From: Hyposmocoma kahamanoa
Taxonomy: Eukaryota > Arthropoda > Insecta > Lepidoptera > Cosmopterigidae
Direction of reading: 5' to 3'
DNA: 64,000 bases
NCBI RefSeq assembly: GCF_003589595.1
Contig: NW_020654748.1
Location: 790,528 to 854,527 of the forward strand
Below are positions 1 to 10,180 of the stretch, piece after piece. A program made the translations under genes and the position numbers. Under the pieces are notes generated by a model. That model made no database searches. It was not told the origin of the DNA and worked only from the letters and a program-made list of their open reading frames with translations. Position 1 is the first letter of the stretch. Each line of letters opens with the position of its first letter.

Positions 1-118
1 TGTGAGCATTGCTGCGTTCCGGTTTTGAAGGGGGTGCTGGTGAAATAACAGACACATTGGAATTGTCGACTTATGTCTCAGGAAGACAGGTGTAGTGGCA
101 ATGCCCGTCAAATGCAAT
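1..118 (+). repeat. SINE-A fragment
   Basis: The middle part of the ~300-bp SINE-A repeat: 'tgctggtgaaataacag', 'cttatgtctcagg', then 'agtggcaatgcccgtca'. It is cut on the left by the window edge and diverges after about 118. Confidence 0.8.
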
Positions 119-189
119 TACATACATAAAATTCACGCCTTTGTATTTCCAATGGGGTAGATAGAGACTATCGAGGCCTCCTACATTAC

Positions 190-905
190 GATCTCTCACT
201 GTACTCTCTTTTGTGCCGCTTGTTGCCAATCGGCAATTCGAAGCTCACACAGGTGTTTGTGGACTTGGTCGATCCAACGATATCTACCGGACGGTTGCCC
301 CAGATATGCTCTCTTGACTGCACGATTCTCACCCATCCTCTCGACGTGGCCAATCCAGCGAAGTCGGGCTGATTTTGTCTCTCCCATGATGTTAGGCTCC
401 TTTGTCAAATCCTCGATCCTAGATTTTTCCTCATTCCCCTCCCTCATTTTCCTCAGATCCCAGAATCTTTCTAAGATTTTCCCCTACGCGACTAAGAGCT
501 TGTTCTCCTCCTTCAACGTCAGCGGCCACACTTCGCATCCATAAATCAAAATTGGTCAAATGATTGTCTTATAAATCCAAACCTTAGTTCTCCTACTAAT
601 TAGCTTGGACACCAGGTTTTGTTGAAGGGCTAAGCACCTCAGTGCGTTTTGGATACGGATGTCAATTTCTTCATGCCTTTGGTTAGTATCGATCACTGTG
701 CGTCTAAGATACTTAAGTTTATCCACTCCTCTGTAGGTGGTTTCATTCACGACCAGATCTTTTCTAAGGGTCTTGTCTTTACTAAGGGTGTCTTTGTACC
801 TGCGCATATGGAAATACTCCGTCTTTTCTCAGCTAATTCTGAGACCAACCTTCAGTCCCTCTTTTTCTAGCATTCTAACCATGGCCCGAATCTCCTCCGC
901 ACATG
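190..905 (-). mobile_element. RTE-like LINE, C-terminal RT remnant
   Basis: Read on the minus strand, broken frames give the end of a non-LTR reverse transcriptase: a 'YRGVDKLKYLRRTVIDTNQ' segment (equivalent to the usual FKYLGSTI..DN), then 'WIYKTII' and 'ILIYGCEVWPL', and finally the diagnostic 'RLRWIGHVERMGENRAVKRA'. This order (thumb, YG.E.W, GHV.RM) is that of the RTE-like endonuclease/reverse transcriptases common in insect genomes. Stop codons at several points and missing upstream domains make it a dead, 5'-truncated copy. The clade call is from motif memory only. Confidence 0.85.
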
Positions 906-1587
906 TTTATAATACATATTTCTAAAGAAGTTGATTTTACGGGTGATTTTTTAGAAATTTATTCCTAAATTGGCAAATTTTAAATCCACTCTTGAACCGT
1001 TTTAAAAATAGCATCTTCCCGTTTAACCGTCGATGTAATTATTTCCGTTACTTTGACAAGGACTGACTGCCGACTGCATCGTGTAAAACCAAAAGTCCGC
1101 TTCCAATGTTTATAATTTTCGCAATTATTTTTATGTATTCGAAATTTTGAACATTCCCTTTTGTCCCCACTGCATGGTTAGCATCACGTTTTCAACCAAT
1201 TCATATCAAAATCGTGAATTTTTTTTTCTCACAAATGCCTCCTTTCTAAGTCTACTTACGTCGCAGCGCGGGGAGCCGTCGACACAATGACCCCACGTAA
1301 ATCTCCCACCGCTACGGCCTTTGCCTCGGCCGGACAGCGGAATTCATAAATTATGATTCACTTGCTCACTGAAAACCTTTTTATATCTCCGCTTATGCGG
1401 TGAAACAGCTCGTTTTTATTTCCCTCATTTGTACCTTAGCTGTTTTTACCTTAACAGGTTTTTGATTATGTCATTTTGCATTTTTTTATTCAAAATCTAC
1501 GCAATACAAGAAAAACCCAATAGGCTAAGTATATCTCTATATTTCATTTTCTTTTTATATTGATACCAAATGATGAAACGAAAAAGT
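906..1587. other. Unassigned AT-rich stretch
   Basis: I see no coding frame with recognisable motifs and no repeat matching elsewhere in the window. A short GC-rich patch lies near 1260-1345. Confidence 0.5.
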
Positions 1588-1650
1588 CGTGAGCCTGGTG
1601 GTAAGGTATACGCCTGTCTATAACAGCTGCAGTGCCACTCAGAGCTTTTC
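1588..1650 (-). repeat. SINE-A fragment
   Basis: 'gagcctggtggtaaggtata' followed by 'cgcctgtctataacagctgc' and 'agtgccactcagagctttt' is the 3' third of SINE-A in reverse orientation. Confidence 0.75.
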
Positions 1651-2019
1651 ACAAAAATACTTACCACGGAAGAAAGAAAATAAATGTATGTGGTCTGTGA
1701 TACTTACATACGAATGGAATCCAGTTGATGCAAAGACTAGCTCGAATCTGCTTTTTTTGTTGTAACGTTTTCTCCCCCGCTCTAAAAATGTTTTGAGAAG
1801 AAAGAAAGACAATTATTTGTTGCCACAAACCCGAAAAATAAAACAACAATAAATAAAAACAAAAATGTATGTTGCTTCACGAAAATTTTTCACAAAATAA
1901 AATTTAAACTTATTTACAAAATCAGCAAAGACACTAATTATAAAAATATAAAGAGACTTTGTGTAGCACCAGCTGTGACAACGAAAAGGTCACCAACTCA
2001 GCATTAACTGGAAAACACA

Positions 2020-2090
2020 TACACTCACACACTCAACATAGCCCCGCACTAGGGACAACCCTGTGTCGCGAGTGTTGACTGTCCAATTTG
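2020..2090 (-). repeat. SINE-C 3' fragment
   Basis: 'acactcaacatagccccgca' and 'ctagggacaaccctgtgtcg' match the distal end of SINE-C, also seen at 47.7 kb. The tRNA-like head is absent. The surrounding 1651-2019 and 2091-2382 hold nothing I recognise. Confidence 0.6.
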
Positions 2091-2382
2091 GACCCTTTTT
2101 TTAAATAAAGTTTAACATGATCCTCCACACTCTACACACGCCTCAGTTTTTTTTTACACACGCCTGTTTATTCTTGGTACTTTTTAAAGGACACCTGGTC
2201 GTTTTGAAGAACATCCTTAATCTGGTTGAGGTACACACGCTGAGGTAGATCTTTCCCCACAATTCCCATCACGTTTGCTATAAATTTATGTGGTTATTCT
2301 ATTAAAATCCATCCTTTTTCACGTGACTAAACCATCGAACAACCTTATCTATCCTACTAAATTATCTTTTACGGTTTAACTT

Positions 2383-3016
2383 GTGAAGTGCAGGGAAGTA
2401 CTGCCACCTAACCTATTTCTGCCGCCAATCAGTAATGTAAGCATTACTGCGTACCTGTTTGGAAAGGTAAGGGTGCTAGTGAAATTACAGGCAAATGGGA
2501 CTTGTCACTTAGAATAATAATGCATAGAAACCTAGTCCGCACAGGTTAAGTGAGGCAAATTGAAGCGCGCCCAAAGGGCCTACACGAGCGGGCGGGCCTT
2601 CAGTGCTCAAGGTCAACTTGCACCGCGAACAGCTCAAGAATTTTAGCTAAAAATGACGAAATGTGCGGTAAATGAGTGTAAAAATACGTCAGACAAACAT
2701 AAAATAGATACTAACATCACATTCCACAAGGAAGTAACGCGTTTCAACTTGTATTTTTATATAAATATTCACTAAAACCGAAAATTAACCTACTACCAAA
2801 ACTAGCCTACATGAATTTGATTTTTGCCTCACTTGTGACAGTTCGTTTGATATGAAACTATCATTCTATGCGTTATTATTCTAAGACTTGTCAACTTACG
2901 AGTATGTCTCAGGGTGACGGGCACACTGGCAGTGCCCCTAATATTTTTGCGATTTAAAGCTCTGTCTCTTACCACTTAGGCGCATAACTTGTTCGTTCCA
3001 TCACTTAGTATTATAT
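2383..3016 (+). repeat. SINE-A copy split by a MITE
   Basis: SINE-A runs 2383-2507, is interrupted by the 378-bp element at 2508-2885, and resumes at 2886-3016 ('acttgtcaacttacgag' to 'tcacttagtattatata'). The bases ACTTGTCA occur on both sides of the insert, so the SINE was there first. The resumed part has lost part of its middle. Confidence 0.9.
2508..2885 (+). mobile_element. P-element-derived MITE, copy 1
   Basis: A 378-bp element with ~20-bp inverted ends (left 'cttagaataataatgcatag', right 'ctatgcgttattattctaag', one mismatch) and a perfect 8-bp target duplication ACTTGTCA (2500-2507 and 2886-2893). Inside, from 2654, an ATG frame begins MTKCAVNECKNTSDKH and continues to 'ITFHKEV'. 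That is the C-x4-C start and FHK segment of a THAP zinc finger, the DNA-binding domain of P-element transposases. An 8-bp duplication is also what P elements make. The rest of a transposase is missing, so this is an internally deleted non-autonomous derivative. A same-length copy lies at 28666-29043. Confidence 0.9.
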
Positions 3017-3199
3017 AAAAATAAAAATAAATTTAAAAAACCTCCATCTATTATTATTGTAGTATTGAAGGCAATGTAGACATTAGTTATTTCCATGGAT
3101 CATCGAAACATTTCCGTTTCTATCGTACACACTACATAATTTTTCTGACAACAACACTCTTTCATTACCTGTGAGATTAGATTAGTTAGATATTCTAAT

Positions 3200-3699
3200 A
3201 ATTAAAAGTTTTTTATTGAATTGATATTCAATTATTTTTTGTGAAATTACTCCACTAGTTTGTTATAATTATTAATACAAAGATCGAACACTCAGAAAAA
3301 ACACTCAGAAAAAATTCCTTCGATCCGGTCGGATTCGAACCGACGTCTTCTTGCATACCGTGCCAGACGCTATACCAACTAAGCCACGGAACGAACCATC
3401 GGACCTCACGAATTTTTCTATGTGCTTGCATCGCGTCTTTGTACTTGGTTTTTCAACGACTTTTTAGTCATAGCGCCATCTATGAGAAATCTTTGACAGA
3501 TTTATCACCAGTTAGTACCTTTACAGCTACCAGTCCTGGCGAGAGACGTCGCTATTCACTGTATTAATTAATTTTTTTTTATTGAATTGATATTCAATAT
3601 TTTTTTGTGAAATTACTCCACTAGTTTGTTATAATTATTAATACAAAGATCGAACACTCAGAAAAAACACTCAGAAAAAATTCCTTCGATCCGGTCGGA
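3200..3699 (-). repeat. SINE-B dimer with 14-bp target duplication
   Basis: On the minus strand a partial SINE-B monomer (3699 back to about 3570, starting inside the tRNA B-box region) is followed directly by a full monomer (about 3569 back to 3200). The full unit has a ~170-bp leader, a tRNA-like core ('ggcttagttggtatagcg' A-box; B-box 'ggttcgaatccgaccgg') and a tail 'attgaatatcaattcaat'. The whole 500 bp is bracketed by TTAGATATTCTAAT (3186-3199 and 3700-3713), so it inserted as a dimer. Confidence 0.88.
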
Positions 3700-3713
3700 T
3701 TAGATATTCTAAT

Positions 3714-4606
3714 GTTTTATTTTTTATTTGTTACAAACGCATTCAACGTAGCAATACCTTACAACACTTTCAAACCTAAACATATTTGTATGAGTATCTT
3801 ATATTGTATGTATATATAACGTAAGAAATAATTACATTTGAAGCATTGGGTGTAACAAGGATGTATCACGTAAAAGTGAGATTCGAGAAAATTGAAAATA
3901 AATGCCTTATACCTTTTTAATATTCATAATGTGACTCGAGCTCAAAGATTCAAGTTTATTATTATTTTAGAATTAGAAACATTTGAAATTATTTTTTTTC
4001 CTTGTGTTATCCGCCGTTGTTGCATTGCACCAAGCCAGTAAAGTAATGGGGTGTTCGTTTTATTATTGGTTTTTAGGGAAATAAATTGTGAATCAGTCTT
4101 ATTTAAAAGTTACATTGAAAAAAATATAAACCTATTTTTAAACATTCATTCAATTCGCTGGATTGACATTAATCGACAGTACCATCTTCAGCAGGTCTCA
4201 CTGGCTACATGCTCCTTGTTGAGAATGAAGTTGCTCGTTTCAGATATTTTTTTACATTAAAATAGGTTTTTACAAACTGCAGGTAACGGGTCCGAAATTC
4301 AAACGCACATTTATAATCTATGCCACAAGGGCGGGGCGCCACCTTCTAAATGAATGAAAACTACGCCATCTAGAAGGGAGATCGAAATGGGTTTTTTTTT
4401 CTGAAGATACTAGATATTGTTTTACATGTTTTGATGCAATAACATCAAAACGGGCTTTGGGCGCCGAACCCCCTTGTTGTTTGTTCCTAATGCTTCAATT
4501 TACAACAACAAAATATTAATTTAGCATAGAACAACGTCCACTTCAGAATGCAATAAAAATAACCATGACCTCGTTTATATTCGTTTTGAAGTAGCAATAA
4601 AGAGTT
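3714..4606. other. Unassigned AT-rich stretch
   Basis: No motif-bearing reading frame and no repeat matching elsewhere in the window. The longest open frame (4051-4260) has no recognisable feature. Confidence 0.5.
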
Positions 4607-4743
4607 CGTCCAGGGAAGCTATTGCCACCTAAACTATTTCTACCGCTAAACGCTAATGTGAGCATACTGTCTTCCGATTTCGAAGGTTACTGGTGAAATT
4701 ACAGGCACATGGGACTTGACAACTTATGTCTTAGGGTGACACT
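4607..4743 (+). repeat. SINE-A fragment
   Basis: 'agagttcgtccagggaag' through 'gtgaaattacaggcacatgg' to 'cttaggg' covers the 5' half of SINE-A. The 3' half is missing. Confidence 0.8.
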
Positions 4744-4812
4744 TAATATCACATAATATAACACTTGATATCATAATAAAAAAAAATTTAAATATGGAAA
4801 TATCATTATAAC

Positions 4813-4925
4813 AGATGGACTGACGACCTCGGTGGCGTAGTGGTTTGCATTGTAGGCTGTGTGGAGGTGCCGTGTTCAATTCCCGATTGGACCAATTAAG
4901 GAAATGAACCTTTCTATGTCGTCCT
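4813..4925 (+). repeat. tRNA-derived SINE head, distinct type
   Basis: 'ggtggcgtagtggtttgcat' has the shape of a Pol III A-box and 'gtgttcaattcccgatt' that of a B-box, about 40 bp apart. It resembles neither SINE-B nor SINE-C. No second copy was noticed in the window. Confidence 0.55.
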
Positions 4926-4929
4926 CACT

Positions 4930-5565
4930 TTAAAACACTAAGAGTATTGCCCCTCCCATGCCTGTACATTTTCGAAGTTGGTATATTCGTGAAACGAAAT
5001 CTATCGAAATTCTTAATGCGAAGGACGTATCATTCAGAAGCCTAAGGCAGCCCAATAAAGTAGTACTAAATACAATACCCAAAACACAACGTTTTCTAAA
5101 TAACTCGTATGTAATGTGTGGAAAAATTTTTAATCGTATACCAGATCGCATTAAGCCTCTACCATTGACTAATTTTAAAAAGGAATTGCGCATGTGGCTC
5201 TTTGATCATTTGTTTTACTCTATTGACGAATTCATGAATCATAAAGAATAATTAATTGATGCATACATTTTTCCCATCATTAAAAAAAATATATATATAT
5301 TATTATTATTAAATTATGACATACACGATTCTGACATATCAAATGAAATCAATTATCTTAAATTTATCAATTTGTTGCCTAATTATTGTTTTAAAATCGA
5401 ATCTCAATCCACCAATGTATAATTTTATTATTGTATTTGCATGCTTTTATTTTAGAAGGCCGAATAGGTTTAAGTTCTGATTTAATTTTTACCATCAACA
5501 TGTGTAATGTACCCTACCCTATTTGAAGCGAATAAATGAATTATTATTATTATTATTATTCTAAA
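4930..5565 (+). mobile_element. CR1/L2-like LINE 3' end with (TTA)n tail
   Basis: An open frame (4958-5251) ends in a stretch typical of LINE ORF2 C-termini: 'NKVVLNTIPKTQRFLNNS', then 'GKIFNRIPDRIKPLPLTNFK' and 'FYSIDEFMN'. A ~300-bp AT-rich 3' region follows and ends 'gcgaataaatgaattatta' with about seven TTA units. A short-repeat tail instead of poly(A) is usual for CR1/L2-type LINEs. The upstream enzyme domains are gone (5' truncation). Confidence 0.75.
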
Positions 5566-6324
5566 TTGGTTCTGGTCTGGATATTCTCGCTTGTGCTGTA
5601 GAGTGAATTTTATTGTTCTGGTACACATAGTACAAAGAATTTCCTAGTTTGAGACCAGGCAATTGGTGTGGTTGTCTGGCACATTATCTTATTACCTATT
5701 ATTATTCCATAAAATCGTAATATAAACATTTTACCTAGAAAACAGCCAACAAAACATTCTCTTTACTGGCTAGAGTTTAATAAATCGAGACGAAGGCACT
5801 TAATCAGAGGAAAAGCATATTTCCGGACACAATTATATAAATACATGTACAAAAGACATAAAAATAAATTATGTTCACTATGAGTTCAAAACAAATAAAA
5901 TATAAAACCCAAAATAAAATCCCACATTTTATATTAAAAATTCCATCCACAGAAGTTAAGATGTTAAACGTCTGCGTCATAAAGTCCATCAACACAGGCA
6001 CGACGAATTTTACATCTTTCGACGTAACGCACTTACGCCGTAAATACGAACGTCGTAAAATTTACGAACTGTAAGGTTACTACGACTTTTTATACGTCCC
6101 CTATTTATGTCTCGTCTTTGACCTTTATGTAAAACAAGAGATATAAACCTACACGGAGTCCTCCTTCGCCTTTCCTTCAATACGTAGGGACGTGACGGCA
6201 TTGCTGAAGGGTGTGAATTTGAGATGGTGATTTCCTAATGTCACTAATTTTACGTCACTAAAGTACACACGCTTGGCCAGAAATATTACGGTGGTACTTC
6301 TCGTTCTTTAGAAGCTGGCGACCA
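5566..6324. other. Unassigned stretch
   Basis: AT-rich. Two overlapping small frames near 5804-6201 on opposite strands carry no recognisable motif and I do not call them genes. Confidence 0.45.
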
Positions 6325-6525
6325 TTTAGTAGCAATACAGCTCCTTGTGGAAGAGCTCATCCAGGTAAGTACTGCCACCTTACTCATATCTGCTGCTAAG
6401 CAGTGATGTGAACATAATTGCGTTCCGGCTTTGAAGGGTCAGGGTGCTGTTGAAATTACAGGCAGTGCAACTGTTATGGACAGGCGTGCCGCTTACCACC
6501 AGTGGTATTATAAAAAAGTATGGCC
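6325..6525 (+). repeat. SINE-A copy with internal deletion
   Basis: It starts 'agtagcaatacagctccttg' and ends 'accagtggtattataaaaaa'. About 110 bp are missing, with 'aattacaggca' joined directly to 'gtgcaactgttatgg'. Confidence 0.85.
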
Positions 6526-7329
6526 TTTGAGTGCACCCTTTTAATTTTTTGCCATTTTATCTTTCTTTTTTACGTAATTGGCATTATCCTCAAACCATAA
6601 TTATTTCTTCTTAATCCTTCTCTATCAACAGTGTTTTTAAGCTATTTTTTCAATGGCTTATCCAAATCCCGCTCATACAAATAACTTGCACCACACGCAA
6701 ATTTTATTTCAGTTCAAGGCACAAGTATTGAATATCGGATTAACAAGATATATACCAAGCGCTTGTTTGTCATAAATTCCACTATAAACTTGTCGTAAAT
6801 TAGAACTATTACCCATCACTTCACTTGTAAAGTAAAATAAACCATTAACTCTACGAAACGACGTCAAGTTAAACTTGGGTCCAAGTCACCAAGTTTTCCT
6901 GAATCGGGAAATTGGACGTGGTCTCTTTAAAGATCATCTCATCTGTTTCGCCGTGGCCGTTTGTGTTTTCCCTTTCTTTTAGAGCACATTTAAACTTGCA
7001 AGAAAAAGAAAACATGTTCCACCATCGTCCTGAATATAATTATAAGCCTTCAATAAAAACTATGAATCATAAACCCTGTACGTAAAGGCGTGAGTCCGAT
7101 AATTGTAAATGGACATTTATTTAAGGGAGCTATGATATAAGAGAAGGGTGTGCACCCTCTTTTTTATCGCTTTATAGGTCATATATGAATCATTTTAATG
7201 ACTTGAACTAATTAAATTTTAGGATTGCTACCCATGAATCACTTTATTCATGACCGGACCATGAATTTTCAATGTTTGTGCGTAATGCGTGTTTATATCA
7301 AGAAGTTCTGGGCATTATGCATTATATTC
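6526..7329. other. Unassigned AT-rich stretch
   Basis: No repeat or coding signal recognised. Confidence 0.45.
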
Positions 7330-7457
7330 GAAATTAATCTATGTTTTTTTAAACAAATGAACATTTCGGGCCCTTTAGAAGTACCCGATACGTGACACGT
7401 ACATGTCACGTGTCACGGTCACGGCTGACTCATTCAGTGATCATGACCATGGGACAT
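7330..7457 (-). repeat. Repeat D fragment
   Basis: 'atttcgggccctttagaagt' and, further right, 'tcacggctgactc' and 'tgaccatgggac' match repeat D, with an extra ~40-bp segment of 'cgtgacacgtacatgtcacg' type between them. Confidence 0.6.
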
Positions 7458-7770
7458 TAGTAGCAATAGAGCTCCTTGTGAAAGAGCTCACCCAGGAAAG
7501 TGCTGCCACCTTACCTATTTCTGCCGCCAAGCAGTAATGCGAGCATTCTTGTGTTACGGTTTTGAAGGGTAAGGGGTCCTGGTGAAATTACAAGCGCATG
7601 GGGCTTGTCAATTTATGTCTCAGAGTGACGGCGCAGTGGCAGTGCCCCTCAGATATTTGCGATTTAAAACCCTGAGTGGCACTGTAACTGTTATGGACAG
7701 GCGTATAGCTTACCATCAGGCGCACGACTTATCCGTCGCGTCGCTTGATATTATAAAAAAATACCTGTAA
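7458..7770 (+). repeat. SINE-A, near full length
   Basis: It runs from 'agtagcaatagagctccttg' to 'tcgcttgatattataaaaaa' without large gaps and is one of the best copies for a consensus. The open frame inside it (7582-7770) is repeat sequence, not a gene. Confidence 0.9.
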
Positions 7771-7960
7771 CGTTCCCAAAAAGTTGATGTTCTTCTTCTT
7801 CTTATCGAATCGATGGTGTGTCTACATTATAATGCTTGCCATCGTGGTGACCGAATTTGCCAATCGGTGATAGTTGCCCAGGGTACGCTAGAGATACAGA
7901 ATAGGACTGGTACGTAGTGTGGGGAGGCTTCTTTCGTGCACCCCAAAATTAATACTAAGT

Positions 7961-8340
7961 ATAATTAATTATTAATACATAGATTCCTTCGATCCGGCCG
8001 ATTCCGATACGACGTCTCCTAGCCAACCGTGCCCGACGCTATGCCAACTAAGCCACGGAACGAACCAGCGCACCTCACGAATTTTTCTATGTACGTGTTA
8101 TCGGATCTTTGTTTTGGTTTTTAACGACTTTTTAGCCGTAACGCCATCTTTGACAAATCTATGAAAGTATTACGTCACTCAGTTAGGTTACTTTACAGCT
8201 ACCAGCCCTGGCTAGAGATGTCGCTTTTAACTGTAATTAAATTTGTATTGAATCTAGACGACGTCGTCGGTTCGAATCCGGCCCGATCGAAGCATTTTTT
8301 TCAAGTGTTCGATCTTTGTATTAATAATTATAACAAACTA
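7961..8340 (-). repeat. SINE-B copy with an inverted partial unit
   Basis: A reverse-orientation SINE-B (7961-8252, ending 'gctagagatgtcgctttta') is followed by a forward partial unit (8254-8340) that starts in the tRNA-like core ('gtcggttcgaatccggc') and ends 'ataattataacaaacta'. The forward unit resumes after the nested element at 9158 ('cagtggagtaatt'). Confidence 0.75.
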
Positions 8341-9157
8341 TAGTCGTCACCAAATAAGAGGCCAAATTTAACAGCTAAAGAAAGCGATAGTATGTAACTT
8401 TGACAGCGATCAACGAAACGATAAACAAACAGTTACTAGCATAATTGAGTTTAAAAAAAATACATAAATTTTATTGAAACATTATACAATATGACAAAAC
8501 ATATTAGAAGTACTGTTTTCGCACTAATTACAATATAAAATGAAATTTTGAGTTACTCCGAAACGTCCATAAAACAGTTACGTCCTAAAGCTATTTTATT
8601 TTTAATAATAGTGTTGTAAGTAATGAATCGCCGAATTTGGCCGAGGCACTTAGATTTCACGAAAAAATATTTAAAAAAACATTAGAAAACATTATGAACA
8701 TTATTTGAGATTGTTTGTTATTGACATTGACAACTTCTAACTTATTGCCAGCCGAGTAATTGAACATTTATAAAATCCTTGGATTCTTGGTAATTTAATC
8801 TTTTTATGTAGTTGTTATATCAATGAACATATTTATTTACACTAAATTCTCGTAATAAACCATTTGTAAATATTATAAAATCAAAATTAAAAGAATTGGA
8901 TACAATTCATCGGAATGTGGGACAATTTTACAAGAATAAGTGGAATTGTTGCAGAACTGATAGGAATTTCGTAATTGAACTTGCTTTTAACAGAATTGCA
9001 CGATTTGGCCTTTTAGGCCCCCTGAACAACAATGAACCGAAAAATAATCTAAACAATCACAAACTCTTAAAATTTTGAATCGATTTCTAGTGAAAATCGT
9101 ACAATGTGACGTCACGATGACAAGTGTCAAATTTGGCCTCTTATTTGGTGACGACTA
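8341..9157. mobile_element. 817-bp inverted-repeat DNA element, non-coding
   Basis: It has perfect 29-bp inverted ends: left 8341-8369 beginning TAGTCGTCACC, right 9129-9157 ending GGTGACGACTA. It sits inside the 'aacaaactagtggagtaatt' stretch of a SINE-B copy, which proves insertion. The interior is AT-rich with no transposase; the open frame at 8896-9078 has no motif. The flanks (TA left, CA right) allow a decayed TA duplication, but the superfamily is not established. Confidence 0.8.
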
Positions 9158-9182
9158 CAGTGGAGTAATTATATATAATTTG

Positions 9183-9608
9183 TAGTATTGACGCCTGAGC
9201 TAAAACCAGATCGAAGGAAAAATGGAACACAAGCGTGAACGACAATCAATCCAATAATAGTTGTGTCTTTAAACGTTCTCCAAGGGTTATGAACCTTTTT
9301 CGACATACAGGTCTTATCGCAATGTTTTTCGTCATCACCAGTGAGAGGCGCTATTGCCTACTAAATATTCAGTACGTAACTTAGAAATTGCAATCGTAGG
9401 TACATGTCATCGTCTAGAATAAGTTACTTTGACTATAGAGACCACGTCGTATAAAGAGGTCGAAGAAGAAACTTTGCAAAGGACAGAATGGCGTTTATCA
9501 CATCAACAATAAACTATCTCTTAAATCTAAGAGATAAAATTCCCTTTATTATCCATCTCGATAATAAAGAAAAATTTTCACCGTCTAAGCACAACTAATT
9601 ATTGTTCA
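9183..9608. other. Unassigned stretch
   Basis: No gene or repeat signal recognised between the SINE-B remainder and the LINE end. Confidence 0.4.
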
Positions 9609-10180
9609 TTACGTCATCAATGTTCTTGCTTCATTAAGGCTATTGACAAAGAAAACTGCTAGCTGCACCTCCATCTCACCAGATGGAAAGTGATGATGAA
9701 GTCGACGATGGAGCATGCACACCTCAATAATGCCTAAAGGAACAAGTCTGCAGGCAGGGAATTCCACTCCATAGCCGTTCGCCGTATTAATGTGGAAGCG
9801 TAACGCTGTGGAACCCAAGCAAAGGGGAAGGCAGAATTAAATCGTGTAATTCCATCCACAGTCTCCGTGATATACCCTGTATAATACCGATAAGCAGGCT
9901 ACTTCACGACGGTGTTCAAGGCTCTGCAGCTTTGTCTCTACTAATTCCGAGTCACCTATAAGGCGCTTGGTACGCTTGTCATTTGAATCCAAAGTGACCA
10001 GTTGGTATGTAGCAGAGCCATTCCAAAGTTCTATAAGTAGTTTGAAAATCATATACGGTTTTCTGATCCAAGTACACTTTATAGTGCCTTGATTGATAAA
10101 AGTTATCCAATCTTAGTTGGCGGCTAAAACTGTTATTGTAAAGTAGAAGATTAAGGGTACCCGCCAAACCTGTGGGGCTG
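9609..10180 (-). mobile_element. Jockey-like LINE, C-terminal RT remnant
   Basis: The minus strand encodes 'YQLVTLDSNDKRTKRLIGD' and 'LQSLEHRREVACLSVLYRVY', the thumb-side block of Jockey-clade reverse transcriptases (L..LD..QKRA.RLI, SLEHRR.VA.L..FYR.Y). Downstream, another frame gives 'RRTAMEWNSLPADLFL', the usual WNSLPA near the protein end. Frames are disrupted, so it is a dead copy. The final ~130 bp recur at 63.3 kb. Confidence 0.82.

Noticed and set aside
3313..3390. Possible tRNA gene (A-box and B-box at tRNA-like spacing)
   Set aside because: The same tRNA-like core recurs about ten times with a constant leader and tail, so it is SINE-B. The SINE-C heads were rejected as tRNA genes for the same reason.
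7582..7770. Small protein frame
   Set aside because: Entirely within a SINE-A copy; similar frames recur in other copies (23557-23742, 44398-44595) and differ by frameshifts.
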